Shown here: piece after piece, positions 1 to 10,172 of the stretch
How positions within the stretch are numbered: the first letter of the stretch is position 1
Layout: each line of letters begins with the position of its first letter
The notes under the pieces: model-generated
Told to the model about the DNA's origin: nothing
Databases searched by the model: none
What the model saw: the letters and a program-made list of their open reading frames with translations, nothing else
Position numbers and translations under genes: made by a program
From: Eledone cirrhosa
Lineage: Eukaryota > Mollusca > Cephalopoda > Octopoda > Eledonidae
Reading direction: 5' to 3'
DNA length: 64,000 bases
Assembly: GCA_964016885.1 (NCBI GenBank)
Contig: OZ024743.1
Coordinates: 160,398,212 to 160,462,211, forward strand

Positions 1-1174
1 AGAAGCGACATGTGCATAGTACCTGGTTTTAAATCTGTCCTGAGTCATGCCAACATATCACTCACTCCTGGCTAGCTGGTTATTAATCATCAGTGTCAAT
101 TTGACCTCATACACAATAGATTTGATATTACATTTACCCTGTAATGGGCATTTCTTCCGGCTTCCTGCAGCTGCATCCTGGATTTACACTAATACCATTA
201 GAGTTGGTAATTTTAGTTTTCATTGATGGGCAGCAAGAGTAGCTGATTTTAACTACATTTCTATTGAATATCTTATTATATCTATGATTAGGAAGAAAAT
301 GTTTGTCTAGAAGGTCGAGGAAATTTCTTCCTACGTTAGTTTTAAGAATTAGAGAGAAGAGGGTGTAAACCAAATAATTTTTCTTTTCCTGTTATTGCGT
401 TTAGTGTTAGAAAGAGGACTAGGTAAATATTTAATTTGTTCGGTGAAGCCGCTGTTATTGAGGGCCTTATTATAAGGGGCAGCTTTGTTTAAAATGTTTA
501 TAGACGAAGATAGGGTAGAGATCCTACGGGTAATGTTAGGGATAAGATTTTTAAAGACTATAGGGGATGGCAAGACTCTGTGTGTATATATCTTAAATTT
601 TCATTAGGTTTATGATAAGGTTTAAAAGAGGCATTAAGTAGGTCAAGATTGATATCAAGGAAGTTAGTATTAGTAAGATTCGTATCTATAGTAATTTTTA
701 GGTTTAGGTTAGCAAAGGTATTGATTAAATCTTTACGGAATGTATCAAGGTTATGGCCGTTGGTGGTATGAGAAACTGCAAACCGTCGTCTCGGTATAAA
801 CCGATATTACGGCAAGGAAATTTCTCTTTAAGGGTGTGGAGGAGGAATAACCCTACTAAGTCGCACATAACGGCGCTATTATATGAGCCCATCGCGACAT
901 CAAAAGAGTTTTCAGGGCTTTATTTTTTAACCCAAGTACCTTCATTAGCAAAGAGTAGTGTTTTCCTAGCATGAAAGATAAAGTCTTCTTCTAATTTAGA
1001 AATATTATTGAAAAGTCTAGCAAAATCTAAGGCTTTAGTTAATAAGGATTCTGTGATAGAGGGGTAAAAATCAACAATATCAAATTGGGTAAATCTACCC
1101 TTATTGTTTCCTTGTATGTTATTAAACCAAAAAATAACAGAGGATGTATTTAACCATTGGGATAAGTCAGTCAT
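1..1174 (-). pseudogene. Penelope-like element relic: RT with YRDD box, linker, start of GIY-YIG domain
   Basis: This is a reverse transcriptase and endonuclease relic read on the minus strand and broken by stops and frameshifts. In order it shows RT motif A (FDIVDFYPSI, about 1056-1087), a downstream block FDVAMGSYN (about 870-890), and the RT catalytic box GLYRDDGL (YRDD at 785-796). These are followed by an RT-to-endonuclease linker with KHFLPNHRYNKIFNRN (about 250-300), a Cys pair (CSC, about 165), and then the first part of a GIY-YIG domain (IVYEV, then YVGMTQDRFKTRYYAH) that runs off the left edge. One in-frame stop lies just after the WVKK residues near 909 and another just before YVG. 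RT followed by GIY-YIG is the Penelope-like arrangement. YRDD is unusual beside the YVDD of other copies here. The clade within PLEs is uncertain. Confidence 0.72.
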
Positions 1175-1184
1175 AGTTCTTATT

Positions 1185-1265
1185 TGAAGTATTATATTTC
1201 TTTATATATTTATTATATTTATTTATATATTTATTATATTTCTTTATATATTTATTTATTTAGTT
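1185..1265. repeat. AT-rich tandem repeat (TTTATATATTTAT-like)
   Basis: Repeated units of roughly 25-28 bases built from TTTATATATTTAT and TTATATTTCT abut the 5' side of the truncated PLE relic. Confidence 0.7.
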
Positions 1266-1304
1266 ATTTCTGCTTCTGAACTACTTCCCAGTGGTTCGCA
1301 CATA

Positions 1305-1322
1305 TTGATATGTGCATGTGCA

Positions 1323-1374
<52 letters not shown>

Positions 1375-1640
1375 CGTGTGTGCGTGCGTGCGCGCGTGTG
1401 TGCGTGTATACATGCATGTATTTATGTGTGTATGGATATGTATGTGTATATGTGTGTGTGTATGTGTATATATACACGTGCGCGTATATATAGAGTCTTT
1501 TGTGTTTGTATGTATGTATGTGTATGTGTAAATGTACCCCCTTTTTTATGTGTGTGGGTGTTTGTGTGTACATATATGAGTGCATATATATTTGAGTATA
1601 TGTGTGTGTATGTATTTATGTGTCTGTTCCTATTTCCATG
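1305..1640. repeat. (TG)n microsatellite with degenerate TG/TA-rich flank
   Basis: A (TG)n run covers about 1329-1374 and is followed by TGCG/TGTA-rich degenerate sequence. Open frames here encode only Cys-Val or Thr-His dipeptide repeats and are not genes. Confidence 0.9.
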
Positions 1641-1905
1641 TAGACGCAAATACGCTTATGTGAGAAAGTATACGTCTACATACTATTAAGTATTAGCACG
1701 TGGTTGAGTGTCTGTATGTTTATGTTCGGGATATTTATTTATATATGTTCTCCCCTAATTCCTTTTTGCCCGTTCTTTCAGCCTCACTTTCATATTTCCT
1801 AAATTTTGTTTTCAAATCCATATTTAATAAAAACACCATGTTATTTATTCATTCTGACGACTGAAGACATATAACATCTGCCTTCAAGAAACCACTGGTA
1901 ATTGA
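1641..1905. other. Unassigned AT-rich stretch
   Basis: No coding, RNA or repeat structure is recognised between the TG-rich tract and the next (TA)n tract. Confidence 0.5.
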
Positions 1906-1907
1906 AA

Positions 1908-1910
<3 letters not shown>

Positions 1911-1955
<45 letters not shown>
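1911..1955. repeat. (TA)n microsatellite
   Basis: This pure TA dinucleotide tract lies immediately upstream of the plus-strand GIY-YIG relic. Confidence 0.95.
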
Positions 1956-1958
<3 letters not shown>

Positions 1959-2023
1959 CCGATCCTGGTCCAAGCTGCCCTCACCCTTGTTCAGAAAGTC
2001 GACCGCAGCACCACCCTCACAAC

Positions 2024-2548
2024 ATGACATGCCATCACCAACACCAATCGATTACCCCTCCCCCACGTTGTTCTTTCGACGATCCTTCCTCTCTTCCGCT
2101 GCCTCCCTTTAGACACCTTCACCTTCCCCATTCCACCCTCCCCTCCTTCAAGCGCGTATTTAACTTCCGGAATCTCCTCCTCCGTAGTTCCCTTTTCCTC
2201 CATAACTCCTACAACGGATCTGTTCACTACTCGGCAGTCACACATGCAGCTTTGTTACAAACACCACGACCCTCAATGGACAACAACAGCCAGAACTTCC
2301 GAGTTAGGGACTCCTTCGGCTGCACTCCCTCTAATTTTATGTACGGGCTCTGTCGCACGATATGCGCGTCAGTCTTCATTGGTCAAGTAGATCGTCCAAT
2401 AGCAGGCAGGTTCACCGATTATCTCCGCGACATCCGGCTCGGCCACCAGACACGGGTGGCCCGATATTTCCACTCCGTCGGACACTCCATCCACTATCTC
2501 ATAGATTTCAGCCTCGTTGCTTGCCCCGGAGGAGAAATCAGAACGTAA
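2024..2548 (+). pseudogene. 3' end of a second Penelope-like element type: GIY-YIG endonuclease fragment
   Basis: A 174-codon open frame resembles the C-terminal part of PLE proteins. An arginine-rich linker (FRNLLLRSSLF, about residues 47-57) is followed by RDSFGCTPSNFMY. A GIY-YIG-like core comes next (VFIGQVDRPIAGRFTDYLRD), with RVARYFHSVGHS near the end. Family members normally read YIGET-R with EHLRD and PVA-HF-GHS, so first-Tyr and Glu/His positions are substituted here (FIGQV, DYLRD). I infer it is inactive. The RT domain is absent, and the fragment starts just after a (TA)n tract, so it is 5'-truncated. It could represent a separate lineage from the YRDD-type copies. Confidence 0.62.
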
Positions 2549-2549
2549 A

Positions 2550-2880
2550 GAACCGTAACCATATAATTCGAAGCGATGTCCTGTACTCTACCGCTTCTGC
2601 CAGAGAAATAGGGAGTGAGGTGGAGAGAGTGGGGGAGATGGAAGAAAGAAAACAATAAATAACGAAAAAAAGAAACATCAGCGAAACCAATAACAAGAAT
2701 ATAAATATATATAACGAATCCATATAAAACTAACACTAATTGGTTCCTTCTACTGCTGAGTGTGAACAACGATAGAAGCAACAAGTTACCAATCAGTCGA
2801 AGAAAATGAGTCAGGCAAAAGCAGCATTACGACTTTTAAGTAGGTGACGCATCACATGATATTGTCATTATATCATTTTC
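2550..2880. other. Unassigned stretch after the GIY-YIG relic
   Basis: The sequence is A-rich and GAGA/AGAA-rich with no recognisable gene. It may include the PLE 3' untranslated region. Confidence 0.4.
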
Positions 2881-2882
2881 AG

Positions 2883-3066
2883 AGGACGGTGGATTGACAG
2901 AATTGTTAGTGCATTAGATTAAATGCATTGCAAAATTTCGATATGCCCCTCGAAATTCTGGTTTAAAATTCCACTTTGGTCAACTTTGCCTTTCATCCTT
3001 TCAGGGTCAATAAAATAAAGCACCGATATCGCATTGGAGTTGATTTAATTGACTTTCCCCTCCTCC
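2883..3066 (+). mobile_element. tRNA-derived cephalopod SINE, diverged copy (GTCGATTTAATCGAC type)
   Basis: The head is ACGGTGGATTGACAGAATTG. The body contains CAACTTTGCCTTTCATCC, GGGTCAATAAAATAAAGCACC and GTTGATTTAATTGACTTTCC. This is the SINE subtype with a short GTCGAT-ATCGAC inverted motif after the conserved AAAGTACC segment. Many transitions indicate an old copy. Confidence 0.75.
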
Positions 3067-3070
3067 AAAA

Positions 3071-3312
3071 TCTGGCCTAGAGGTAAGTGCGTTGGACTTA
3101 CGATCAAAATGTCGGGGGTTCGATTTCTAGAAAAAACACTTCATTTTATGTTGCTGAAGTATACTCATCAGAAAATGAGTACCTGCACTAGCTGAGGGTT
3201 TAACCCTGCGAATGCGAAGTGGCCAAATGGAGTCTCGTACTCCCTGCCACTTAACGCCACGGAAACTGAGATAAAAGGCTCCGTGCTCCAGATAGACTTT
3301 AAACTTTTTCTT
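3071..3312 (+). mobile_element. Second tRNA-like SINE or composite SINE, adjacent to the previous one
   Basis: Pol III-like boxes are visible: A box TGGCCTAGAGG (3073-3083) and B box GGTTCGATTT (3117-3126). A unique body ends near TCCGTGCTCCAGATAG and is followed by a pyrimidine-rich tail. It directly abuts the upstream SINE, so the two could be a composite or an independent insertion. The unit is longer than a tRNA and does not fold as an intact tRNA gene in my reading. Confidence 0.6.
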
Positions 3313-3795
3313 TTGACAAAATTATTGGCCTTGTGCCTAAATTAGAAATCATCTTATCATTTTAATCCTGATCTCACCAGAATAAACAAAAATACCACTA
3401 TAATCAACAGCAACACTGTTATTGCCAGCATCACCATCAAAATCATCACAACCAGACAATAACAACATGAATAGCAAAAACAAATCTATTAGATTAAAAA
3501 TAGTGGCTACTTTGATCAAGTAGTTGATAGGAATCGATATTTGTTCATGTTAGAGCGCAGGATCATATCACATTGGAGTGAGTAAGAGAGAAAAGCACAT
3601 AACTTTATTATACCATCAAATTTTAACTTAAAAGAACGACTTGTATATAATTTATATATTTCAGTATATACAGTTTTTGTATAAATTCAAATGTTACACT
3701 TTGAAAATATTTAATACATTGTACAGACTATTGTATATTTGAATATTATACACACACACACACACACATATATAAATATATATATTTATTTATTT
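3313..3795. other. Unassigned AT-rich stretch
   Basis: The sequence is A/T-rich with a short (CA)n near 3751-3768. No gene is recognised. Confidence 0.5.
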
Positions 3796-3796
3796 A

Positions 3797-3834
<38 letters not shown>
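3796..3834. repeat. (TA)n microsatellite
   Basis: This TA tract borders the diverged member of the GTTATACTTTGGGAGGG repeat family. Confidence 0.9.
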
Positions 3835-3835
<1 letters not shown>

Positions 3836-3840
<5 letters not shown>

Positions 3841-4075
3841 TACTTGGGGATGGTCATATTGTTGTAATATTGCCAGAAATAATAACAGAACACAGTTTGG
3901 TTGGTTTTCGCTTTTGTATCTTTTATATCTCCACAGTTTATTTATTTGGCAATCAATGTTTATCATTGATTGACCAGCGGTTAAAAATACCAGATATGAA
4001 TCTATATATATATAGTCTATCAAAGTTCTTTCGTTGCACATCTGCAACATCATCAGTGGTACTATTATGTTTCCT
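3836..4075 (+). repeat. Diverged member of TIR repeat family E
   Basis: It begins GTTATACTTGGGGATGGTCA right after a TA tract and contains AAAGTTCTTTCGTTGCACA with TGCAACATCATC. This matches the order of motifs in the better copies at 16269 and 26820. Its right boundary is not clear. Confidence 0.5.
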
Positions 4076-4113
4076 CCTGTTGTATTGTATGTCTACGGCA
4101 TTTTTATTTTAAT

Positions 4114-4480
4114 TAATTAATTTATTTATTCTTGTCTCTGTCCCTGCGCATGCGTTTGCGTGTGTGTATAATGTTTGGTGTGTGTGTTCGCGTTTGAGTG
4201 TATGTGCTTTTGTTTCCGTATTCTATCTTTGTTCACAAGAATGTGTTTATATGTGTTTGTTGTTATTGGACTTGTGTATATATTTATTTATTTATTTATA
4301 TTTCCTTTAAGTCAGTGTTTTTAAATATGTGTTTTTAGTATGTGTTTTAAGTGTGTGTTTATATGTGTTTGTTGTCATAGTACTTGTGTATATATTTATT
4401 TATGTTTCCCTTAAGCCAGTATTGTTTGTTTGTATATGGTTGTTATTGTTATTCCATGCTGTCTTTCTGTTCAACTTCGG
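4114..4480. other. TG/T-rich unassigned stretch
   Basis: The sequence is rich in TGTGTTT and TTTATTTA, with no coding evidence. It may hold the 3' UTR of the minus-strand PLE that begins just to the right. Confidence 0.4.
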
Positions 4481-6520
4481 TCTTCTTAGTTATATCTCAG
4501 TTGCTTCTCTGATTTACCTACCTGTTGAGTCATTTCTATGTTTCGATATTATTTTAATTTCTATCTTGTCTATATTACCGCCATGTCTTTGTCTTTCGTG
4601 TTCGAATAGTACTGAACCTTTTTTTTTTACTTTTAGTTCCCCCAGTGTTGGTCTATTTTTTCTCCTATGCTTCGAGCTGTCGCGCCTATGTATGTCGTTG
4701 TCATGTTTCTGCAAGTACCCATAGACTACATTTCTAGTTTTACAGTTTATCTGGGGGTTCATTTTACATATAACACATGTGTTATTTGTAGAGTGGGTTT
4801 TCTTAAAGGGGCATGTTTTGCTGATCAGGGATTTTATGGTAGTTCCTGGCTTTTCAACCACTTTAATCTTTAAATGGGTCTTTCTTAGGGCCTTTCTATA
4901 TTGGTTAGCTAATTTCCCTCCAGGGGTAGCATCCACGAACATGACACTCTGGTATCTCTGGTTGCCGTACCATGAAGTGGCTTTTCCTATCTTATGTTTA
5001 GTCCTATCTAAGCTATTCCATGATTAGCTCCTGTATAATGGGAAAATTCCTTTCATGTCTATTTCTATGAAGGTCTTATATTTCTCCATGGCTCCTTTGT
5101 ATACTCTGATTATGTCTCTTTGGTTGTAGCCAGAGAACTGCAGTTGATGAAATGTTGGATGTGTCTTTCCATTTCAGTTAAGGCGCAAATGTGGGACACA
5201 TTCTTCATCACTCTTACCAAGTCTGCGATCAGAATATTAAACTTAGCACTATTGGACATTGCTGAGTTTTTGAGTATCAGGTATTTAGAGGCCATGGGTT
5301 TAGCATAGTGTGAGTGGAGAATTTGGGCTCTCTCGTCTATAGTGTTAATCCAGAGTTCCCTGTTTAATACTGGTAGTCTATTGTTAGGGTGTTTGGAAAG
5401 GTAGTCAACAGTTACAGTTATACTCTGGTGTATGGAGTTAGCTATCTGCTGGATGCTTTCCATTGTGCTACTTTCTAATTCATGTTCATCTCTCTTGTGG
5501 GGGGTGTTCTTATTACTATATTAATATCGTCTACGTAACGAGAGTACATGACGAGGTCTGTGGAGTTCTCTTCAAGGAGTTCTGTGAGTCTCCTCTCCCA
5601 CCATACCTTAAATAGATTGGCAACATCTATAGCTATGCTGACGCCAATGGCTGCTCCCTCATTCTGGGTGTAGACCTTTTCGTTAAATTTAAACATATGG
5701 CCCTTTGGGGTAGTTTTGATACTAGCCCCTATTGCATGTGCGACAATTTTTCTCACCTGATTATTGTTTTGGGGTGTCTGTATGGGTTTGGTCCATCCAT
5801 TCCATCTTTCCATGGGAGTCTTTTTAACCATTGAGGTTATCGTGGGATTCTATCTCTTACAGGTAAGGCTGGGGCAGAAACAGCTAAGGTCATGGCTGTC
5901 TAAGTACTCGGTGTCATAAGTAAGTCTAAGTAGGAGGCCCAATTCATCTGTGTCGACGTCGCAGAACTCCACTTCGCTCTCACTGGTTATTTCCCGCATT
6001 TTTCCACAGCAAAATCAATGTTAATGGATGGCTACAGTGATACTACATTCATACTGCCTATTATGGAGTTAGTTAAGTTTTTGTTTTTGTTGCATTCATT
6101 GATTCTGCTGCTGAGGTCCTCTGTGCTGTCACATATATCTGGGGACATCTTAATTATGGGCAGTATAATCATAGAGAGGAAGAAGGAGATCCTGTAGTTG
6201 CTAACAATATTGGCTCCGCATACAGGTCTTGTTGGTGGTCCTGTCGTCGGGTCTTTGGTTGTCTTATGGTCTTTGTGGAGCCCCTACAAGAGTGGTATGT
6301 CATTGTTAGACGCTTGGAAGTTGTTGGAAGTGCGTCTACCTGGCTTTAGGATGTCGGTCCACATCATCATGTGAGCGTTGATGATCTTCTCTCTCTCCTC
6401 CTTAGTTTTTTGTGTTGTTTCGCTCGTGTTGATGATGTGGGGTTGCATAGCCTTGATATAGGTCCGCATGCTGTCTATTGACATCCTACCATATTTATAT
6501 GTGGGTAGACACACTACCTC
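4480..6520 (-). pseudogene. Penelope-like element: RT, Cys linker and degenerate GIY-YIG region
   Basis: Read on the minus strand, RT begins with RPVCGAN (6212-6229). Motif A follows as SMNVVSLYPSI (about 6025-6060), then a glycine-rich block GAAIGVSIA (about 5635-5660). The catalytic box is SRYVDDINIV (about 5521-5545). The RT C-terminal region carries NNRLPVLNRELWI (about 5345-5385). A linker has the Cys pattern TCPFKKTH...TCVICKMN...NCKTRNVVY (about 4730-4830). The sequence where a GIY-YIG core should follow is scrambled, but LFEHERQRHGG is still recognisable near 4600. Stops and frameshifts separate the frames at 5110-5463, 5475-5831 and 6284-6514. The YVDD box is intact, unlike the copy at 1-1174. 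It is a different PLE lineage. Confidence 0.72.
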
Positions 6521-6612
6521 ACATCCCTTGTGCGCTGTTTGAGCCTAAGTAGGCCTTCTACAGGTTTTCATCGAAGTTGTTGAATTTCTGGTCTGCTTTG
6601 TCTCTAAGTATA

Positions 6613-7224
6613 TTAGTCTACTACCTGTCTGAGTTTATTTCTAGCTATGGTAAACTGTGCCTCTGTTTGGTCATCTATTTGTTGTGGTATACAAACTCTT
6701 TTATTAAAAGGTAATTTAGTGGGATAAATTTTGTTCATCTTGTATGTTTTGTCAGCTGGGTTGAAGAACAGGTTCTCTAAGGGGTTGTCATTAAATTTAC
6801 CGTTATAGTTGTGTGTGCTATTATTATTGTCATTATGGCTGTTGTTGTTCCTGCTGTTAACATTATTATTATTGTTATGATTGTTAAATGTATTGTTGTT
6901 GTACTCTCCATTGTTATTGTTGTTGTTACTGTTATTTCTACCATTGTGGTTGTTACCTGTATTGTTATGTTTCTTGTTTTTATTGTTGTTTTTGTTGTGG
7001 TTGTTGTTGTTGTTCTGTCTATTGTTAACCTTGCTGCTCCTGCTATTTCCATTATTATTATTTTCCTCTCTCCTGCTATTGTTATTGTTATGACTATTAT
7101 TATTATTATAGCTGTTATTTCTATAGTCAAAATTATTGTTTATATTACTACTTTCATTATTATTGTTGTTATGGCGGTGGATTGGCAGTATCGGTAGGGG
7201 GTCTGACGCCATGTTTTGCAGCAT
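6613..7224 (-). CDS. Asn-rich N-terminal ORF of the PLE, started inside a SINE
   Basis: A 203-codon open frame begins inside the antisense strand of a SINE, whose complement supplies MASDPLPILPIHR. It then runs through an Asn-rich low-complexity stretch (about residues 20-150, encoded by AAC/AAT runs). It ends in a more normal segment with NPADKTYKMNKIYPTKLP and KRVCIPQQIDDQTEAQFTIA. The last part probably belongs to the N-terminal extension of the PLE protein just downstream at 4480-6520. The start codon is therefore chimeric. I doubt it is expressed, and the Asn-rich tract could simply reflect a trinucleotide repeat. Confidence 0.45.
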   Translation of the reverse strand: MLQNMASDPLPILPIHRHNNNNNESSNINNNFDYRNNSYNNNNSHNNNNSRREENNNNGNSRSSKVNNRQNNNNNHNKNNNKNKKHNNTGNNHNGRNNSNNNNNNGEYNNNTFNNHNNNNNVNSRNNNSHNDNNNSTHNYNGKFNDNPLENLFFNPADKTYKMNKIYPTKLPFNKRVCIPQQIDDQTEAQFTIARNKLRQVVD

Positions 7225-7354
7225 AGAGTTACGACCCTTTATGGTCTAGGTTCAAATCCCGCCGAGGTTAACTTTCCCTTTCATCCTTACGGTGTCGATA
7301 AAATAAAGTACCAGTAATACACTGGGTTAATTTCTGGCCATGTGCCTATAGTAG
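7173..7354 (+). mobile_element. tRNA-derived octopod-type SINE
   Basis: This full-length copy opens GGCGGTGGATTGGCAGTATC. It has the B-box-like GGTTCAAATCC, TTTCATCCTTACGG, TCGATAAAATAAAGTACC and TGGCCATGTGCC, then GTTGTTGTT. It is joined to the 5' side of the minus-strand PLE relic. Confidence 0.9.
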
Positions 7355-7465
7355 TTGTTGTTGTTCGTATTGTTGTTATTTATTTTCGCATTCCAACGTA
7401 TTTTCTTGAAAGGTTTTTCTATCTCTGACATGCATTGTACTGAGTTTATCTTGTTATATATTGTG

Positions 7466-7467
<2 letters not shown>

Positions 7468-7533
<66 letters not shown>
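7468..7533. repeat. (TA)n microsatellite
   Basis: A pure TA tract of about 65 bases precedes dispersed repeat family F. Confidence 0.95.
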
Positions 7534-7536
<3 letters not shown>

Positions 7537-7544
7537 ATAATAAA

Positions 7545-8110
7545 AGGACGAAGTGTTAGATATTCATTACGTTTACTAGTAGAAAAACAACCTTCAGGGT
7601 GTTTTTCTGCGAGCATGTATAGTGTGCATATTTATATTATACACAAATATATATGCATGTAGATATGATGCGTCAAATAAAATCGCAATTCAGAATATGC
7701 ACAGAAATTGAAGAGAGACTGTGTTACAGTGTTTTCTGTAATCAGTAAAGTAATCCATGATACATTTATAAAAGACGATATTATATGTAAACTGCATTAC
7801 CGTGATATGTAATGAAAACTAAAAAGGAGAAAATTTTGCGACGGAAATATAAATCGTATATAACGATGTAAGTATATGAACGTGATATAGCGTTCATTAT
7901 AGCATAACCGGAAATACTGACATTTAAAAATGTTTAAAGAAGTGAATCTTGAAATAAGCAATAAAATGATTTATATTTAATCAAGAGCTACAAAATTTAG
8001 TACATAAATTATGTAATATTTATTCATTACTTATTCAACGTAATCCAACTTATTTTACTAACGGGATAAATAAAATATACACAGTCCCACATTACTCCCT
8101 TTATTATATT
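7545..8110 (+). repeat. Dispersed repeat family F, copy 1 (SINE-free)
   Basis: This copy parallels 42040-42740. Both begin with a short hairpin (AGAAAAACAACC ... TGTTTTTCT) and share TCTACATGC-like segments. They also share GTAATCCATGATACATT, TTAAAGAAGTGAATCTT and TAAATTATGTAATATT. The homologous position of the SINE found in copy 2 is empty here (8026-8040). No ORF is seen, so the class is unknown. Confidence 0.75.
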
Positions 8111-8113
8111 ATG

Positions 8114-8266
8114 ATTGAAGTGTGTCACGCGTTTCGCGATTGATCAGTTCAAGGCTCAATCTGTATCGAACAGAAGTCCAACGATATTTTGATTCCAGAG
8201 TCGGGCGAGATCGATTCAGATCGAGCTTTGAGCTGATCAATCGCGAAACGCGCCTCACACCTCAAT
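8114..8266. repeat. Foldback repeat with about 50-bp inverted arms
   Basis: The left arm (8114-8165) contains CGCGTTTCGCGATTGATCAG. The right arm (8217-8266) contains its complement, CTGATCAATCGCGAAACGCG. A spacer of about 50 bases separates the arms. The arms are imperfect outside this perfect 20-bp core. This is a potential cruciform or MITE. Confidence 0.85.
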
Positions 8267-8425
8267 AAACGTAATGGAGATCTACCGCTTCATCCTTTTT
8301 ATTATTATTACACACTGCTTAGTACAACGCCAATATAGCTACTGGAAACTAGGCATCGAATGCTTACTCAAGTGAACCTACAGTAACTGGGCGTTACAAT
8401 CCCTTTCTCTCTCTGTATATATATA

Positions 8426-8427
<2 letters not shown>

Positions 8428-8484
<57 letters not shown>
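8428..8484. repeat. (TA)n microsatellite
   Basis: A TA tract follows a short CTCTCTC run. Confidence 0.95.
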
Positions 8485-8485
<1 letters not shown>

Positions 8486-8667
8486 GTAAACACATATTTG
8501 TTCTTCGGGTGCTGCAATACTCCGGCCCCGAATGCAGAAGTCGATGTCACACAAACAATGAAGGTAAAACTACAGGTTTCTGTCAACTTTCACCGTGACA
8601 CCAGAGCCCGCCAGGGCCACTCACCGATGTACATGACGATACATCTGCATACTAGCATAATCTTGTG

Positions 8668-9080
8668 TTAAGTACAACATCCATCTTGTCTTTTGAGCCA
8701 TATGTAGTAACTCGCTTTCTCAACTACCTCCGATAATGTCCTTGAAAAGTGTTTTCTTTCCTTAGCCTCCCGTCCAATGCCACTGATTAGCGAGTCAACT
8801 ATGGCTCCAAAAAAGGCTCTGACTACTATCTCTACAGGGAAACATGATACCTCCCATTCACTGGTTTCACAGAGTTCAAATAGCTCCCCGTATTTCCTGG
8901 CCGACTTGTTGAATGCATCAGTCATATTTGCCTCAAGAGACAGTAATCTCAACTATTTTTACCACAAGTGGAAGCTGAGTCTCTTGGTAGTAAAAAGGAG
9001 AATGTGATATTTGTCATCTAGGTCATCCCAGCTACCCCCACTCCAATTTGGGTCACTCTTCTTTATTTTAGTGGCTGACT
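8668..9080 (-). pseudogene. C-terminal relic of a non-LTR retrotransposon nuclease domain
   Basis: On the minus strand a 94-codon frame reads LEANMTDAFNKSARKYGELF near the start, then CFPVEIVVRAFFG and a LSEVVEKASYYIWLKR tail. This layout (E-x-TVP-like segment, KYGEL, CFPVEVGCRGF, W-x-R) matches the C-terminal part of invertebrate LINEs with a restriction-like endonuclease. In-frame stops occur just upstream (around 8955-8965), and diagnostic residues are altered: VEIVVRAF stands in place of VEVGCRGF. No RT is attached. The assignment is by motif memory only. Confidence 0.5.
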
Positions 9081-9265
9081 TGCAGTGTTTTCCTTATTTA
9101 TAAAACTTCATCCTGCTCCTCTCCACTATTTGTGATTTCTCGCTGCTGTTCATCCACTTACCCCCTCATCTACCGTATCAGCCAGTACTCTAAGCAATTG
9201 GTTATGCCACCATGTGTAACTGTTCTTCATGCATAATCAGCAATTGGGCTGTGTGTGTGTGTCTA
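9081..9265. other. Unassigned stretch
   Basis: No gene or repeat is recognised before the palindromic element at 9269. Confidence 0.4.
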
Positions 9266-9268
9266 TGT

Positions 9269-9438
9269 GTTTGTAATTTGAAATAGAAGCTTCCGCCGTA
9301 TTTTTTACTAAAGAAATTTTAGCCATGTATGTCAATACTCAATTTTTTCTATTTCTTACCGGGTACTAAACCCCACTATCATGCTAAAATTTCTTTAGTC
9401 AAAAATGCAGCGAAGGCTTCTATACCTAATTTCAAACC
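9269..9438. repeat. Palindromic MITE-like element
   Basis: Arms of about 55 bases (9269-9323 and 9383-9438) share CTAAAGAAATTTTAGC and its complement, as well as GAAATAGAAGC-type outer ends. The spacer is about 60 bases, with no coding capacity. Confidence 0.8.
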
Positions 9439-9439
9439 C

Positions 9440-9780
9440 GCTCGCTGTTTCAAAACAAACTTAATAATGATGTAATGCATTAAACCTCAACATATAATTT
9501 CGCACGTTGCAACAACTCCACGTACAACAGGTTTTTATATTTAATTGCATACATTACACAGAGTGTTTCATATAGGATCTATTCTTATTACGTTTTGAAT
9601 TTGGTAAACTTTGTTTCTCATCACATTTCATAAAGAGAAGCAGCAAATATATTATGTATAATATTAATAATTACCAATTAATTATTTCCAATTTTTCACA
9701 TATGCATATGCTATTGTAACCATATTGAGACATGTAGAAATTAAGAAATGGATCGATGTTGTCAACCTTGGTCTTTTGTC
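9440..9780. other. Unassigned AT-rich stretch
   Basis: No feature is recognised. Confidence 0.5.
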
Positions 9781-9786
9781 ATTTTG

Positions 9787-9788
9787 AA

Positions 9789-9846
<58 letters not shown>

Positions 9847-9874
9847 ACTCTTTCTCTCTCTCTCTATCTATCTA

Positions 9875-9907
<33 letters not shown>

Positions 9908-9945
9908 GTGTCTGTGTGCGCGCGTGTGTGTGTGTGCGCGCGCGC
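9787..9945. repeat. Compound microsatellite (ATCT)n-(CT)n-(TA)n-(TG)n
   Basis: ATCT repeats (9787-9845) grade into CTCTCT, TATATA and TGTG/CGCG runs. Confidence 0.95.
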
Positions 9946-10119
9946 ACGAGAATCTATATATGTTTCCGTAAATATGTATGCATATGTATACATGAATAGA
10001 AAGCTAAATAGCAAAACTATTTTGAATAGCTAATTCGATTGTAACCTCCATGTTCTTTTCCCTCTACTACTCACTTTATTTCCCTTTCTTCTAATTGTCT
10101 CTCTCCCTCATACACATAC

Positions 10120-10172
10120 ATGCACATACATACACATACATACACATATACACGCACAAGCATGCATACTCC

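Noticed and set aside
1256..1689. Cys-Val and Thr-His repeat frames
   Set aside because: Produced by the (TG)n/(CA)n microsatellite.
6777..7197. Hydrophobic Val/Ile/Leu-rich frames on the plus strand that could look like membrane proteins
   Set aside because: Complement of the Asn-rich PLE leader; hydrophobic only because AAT/AAC reads as ATT/GTT on the other strand.
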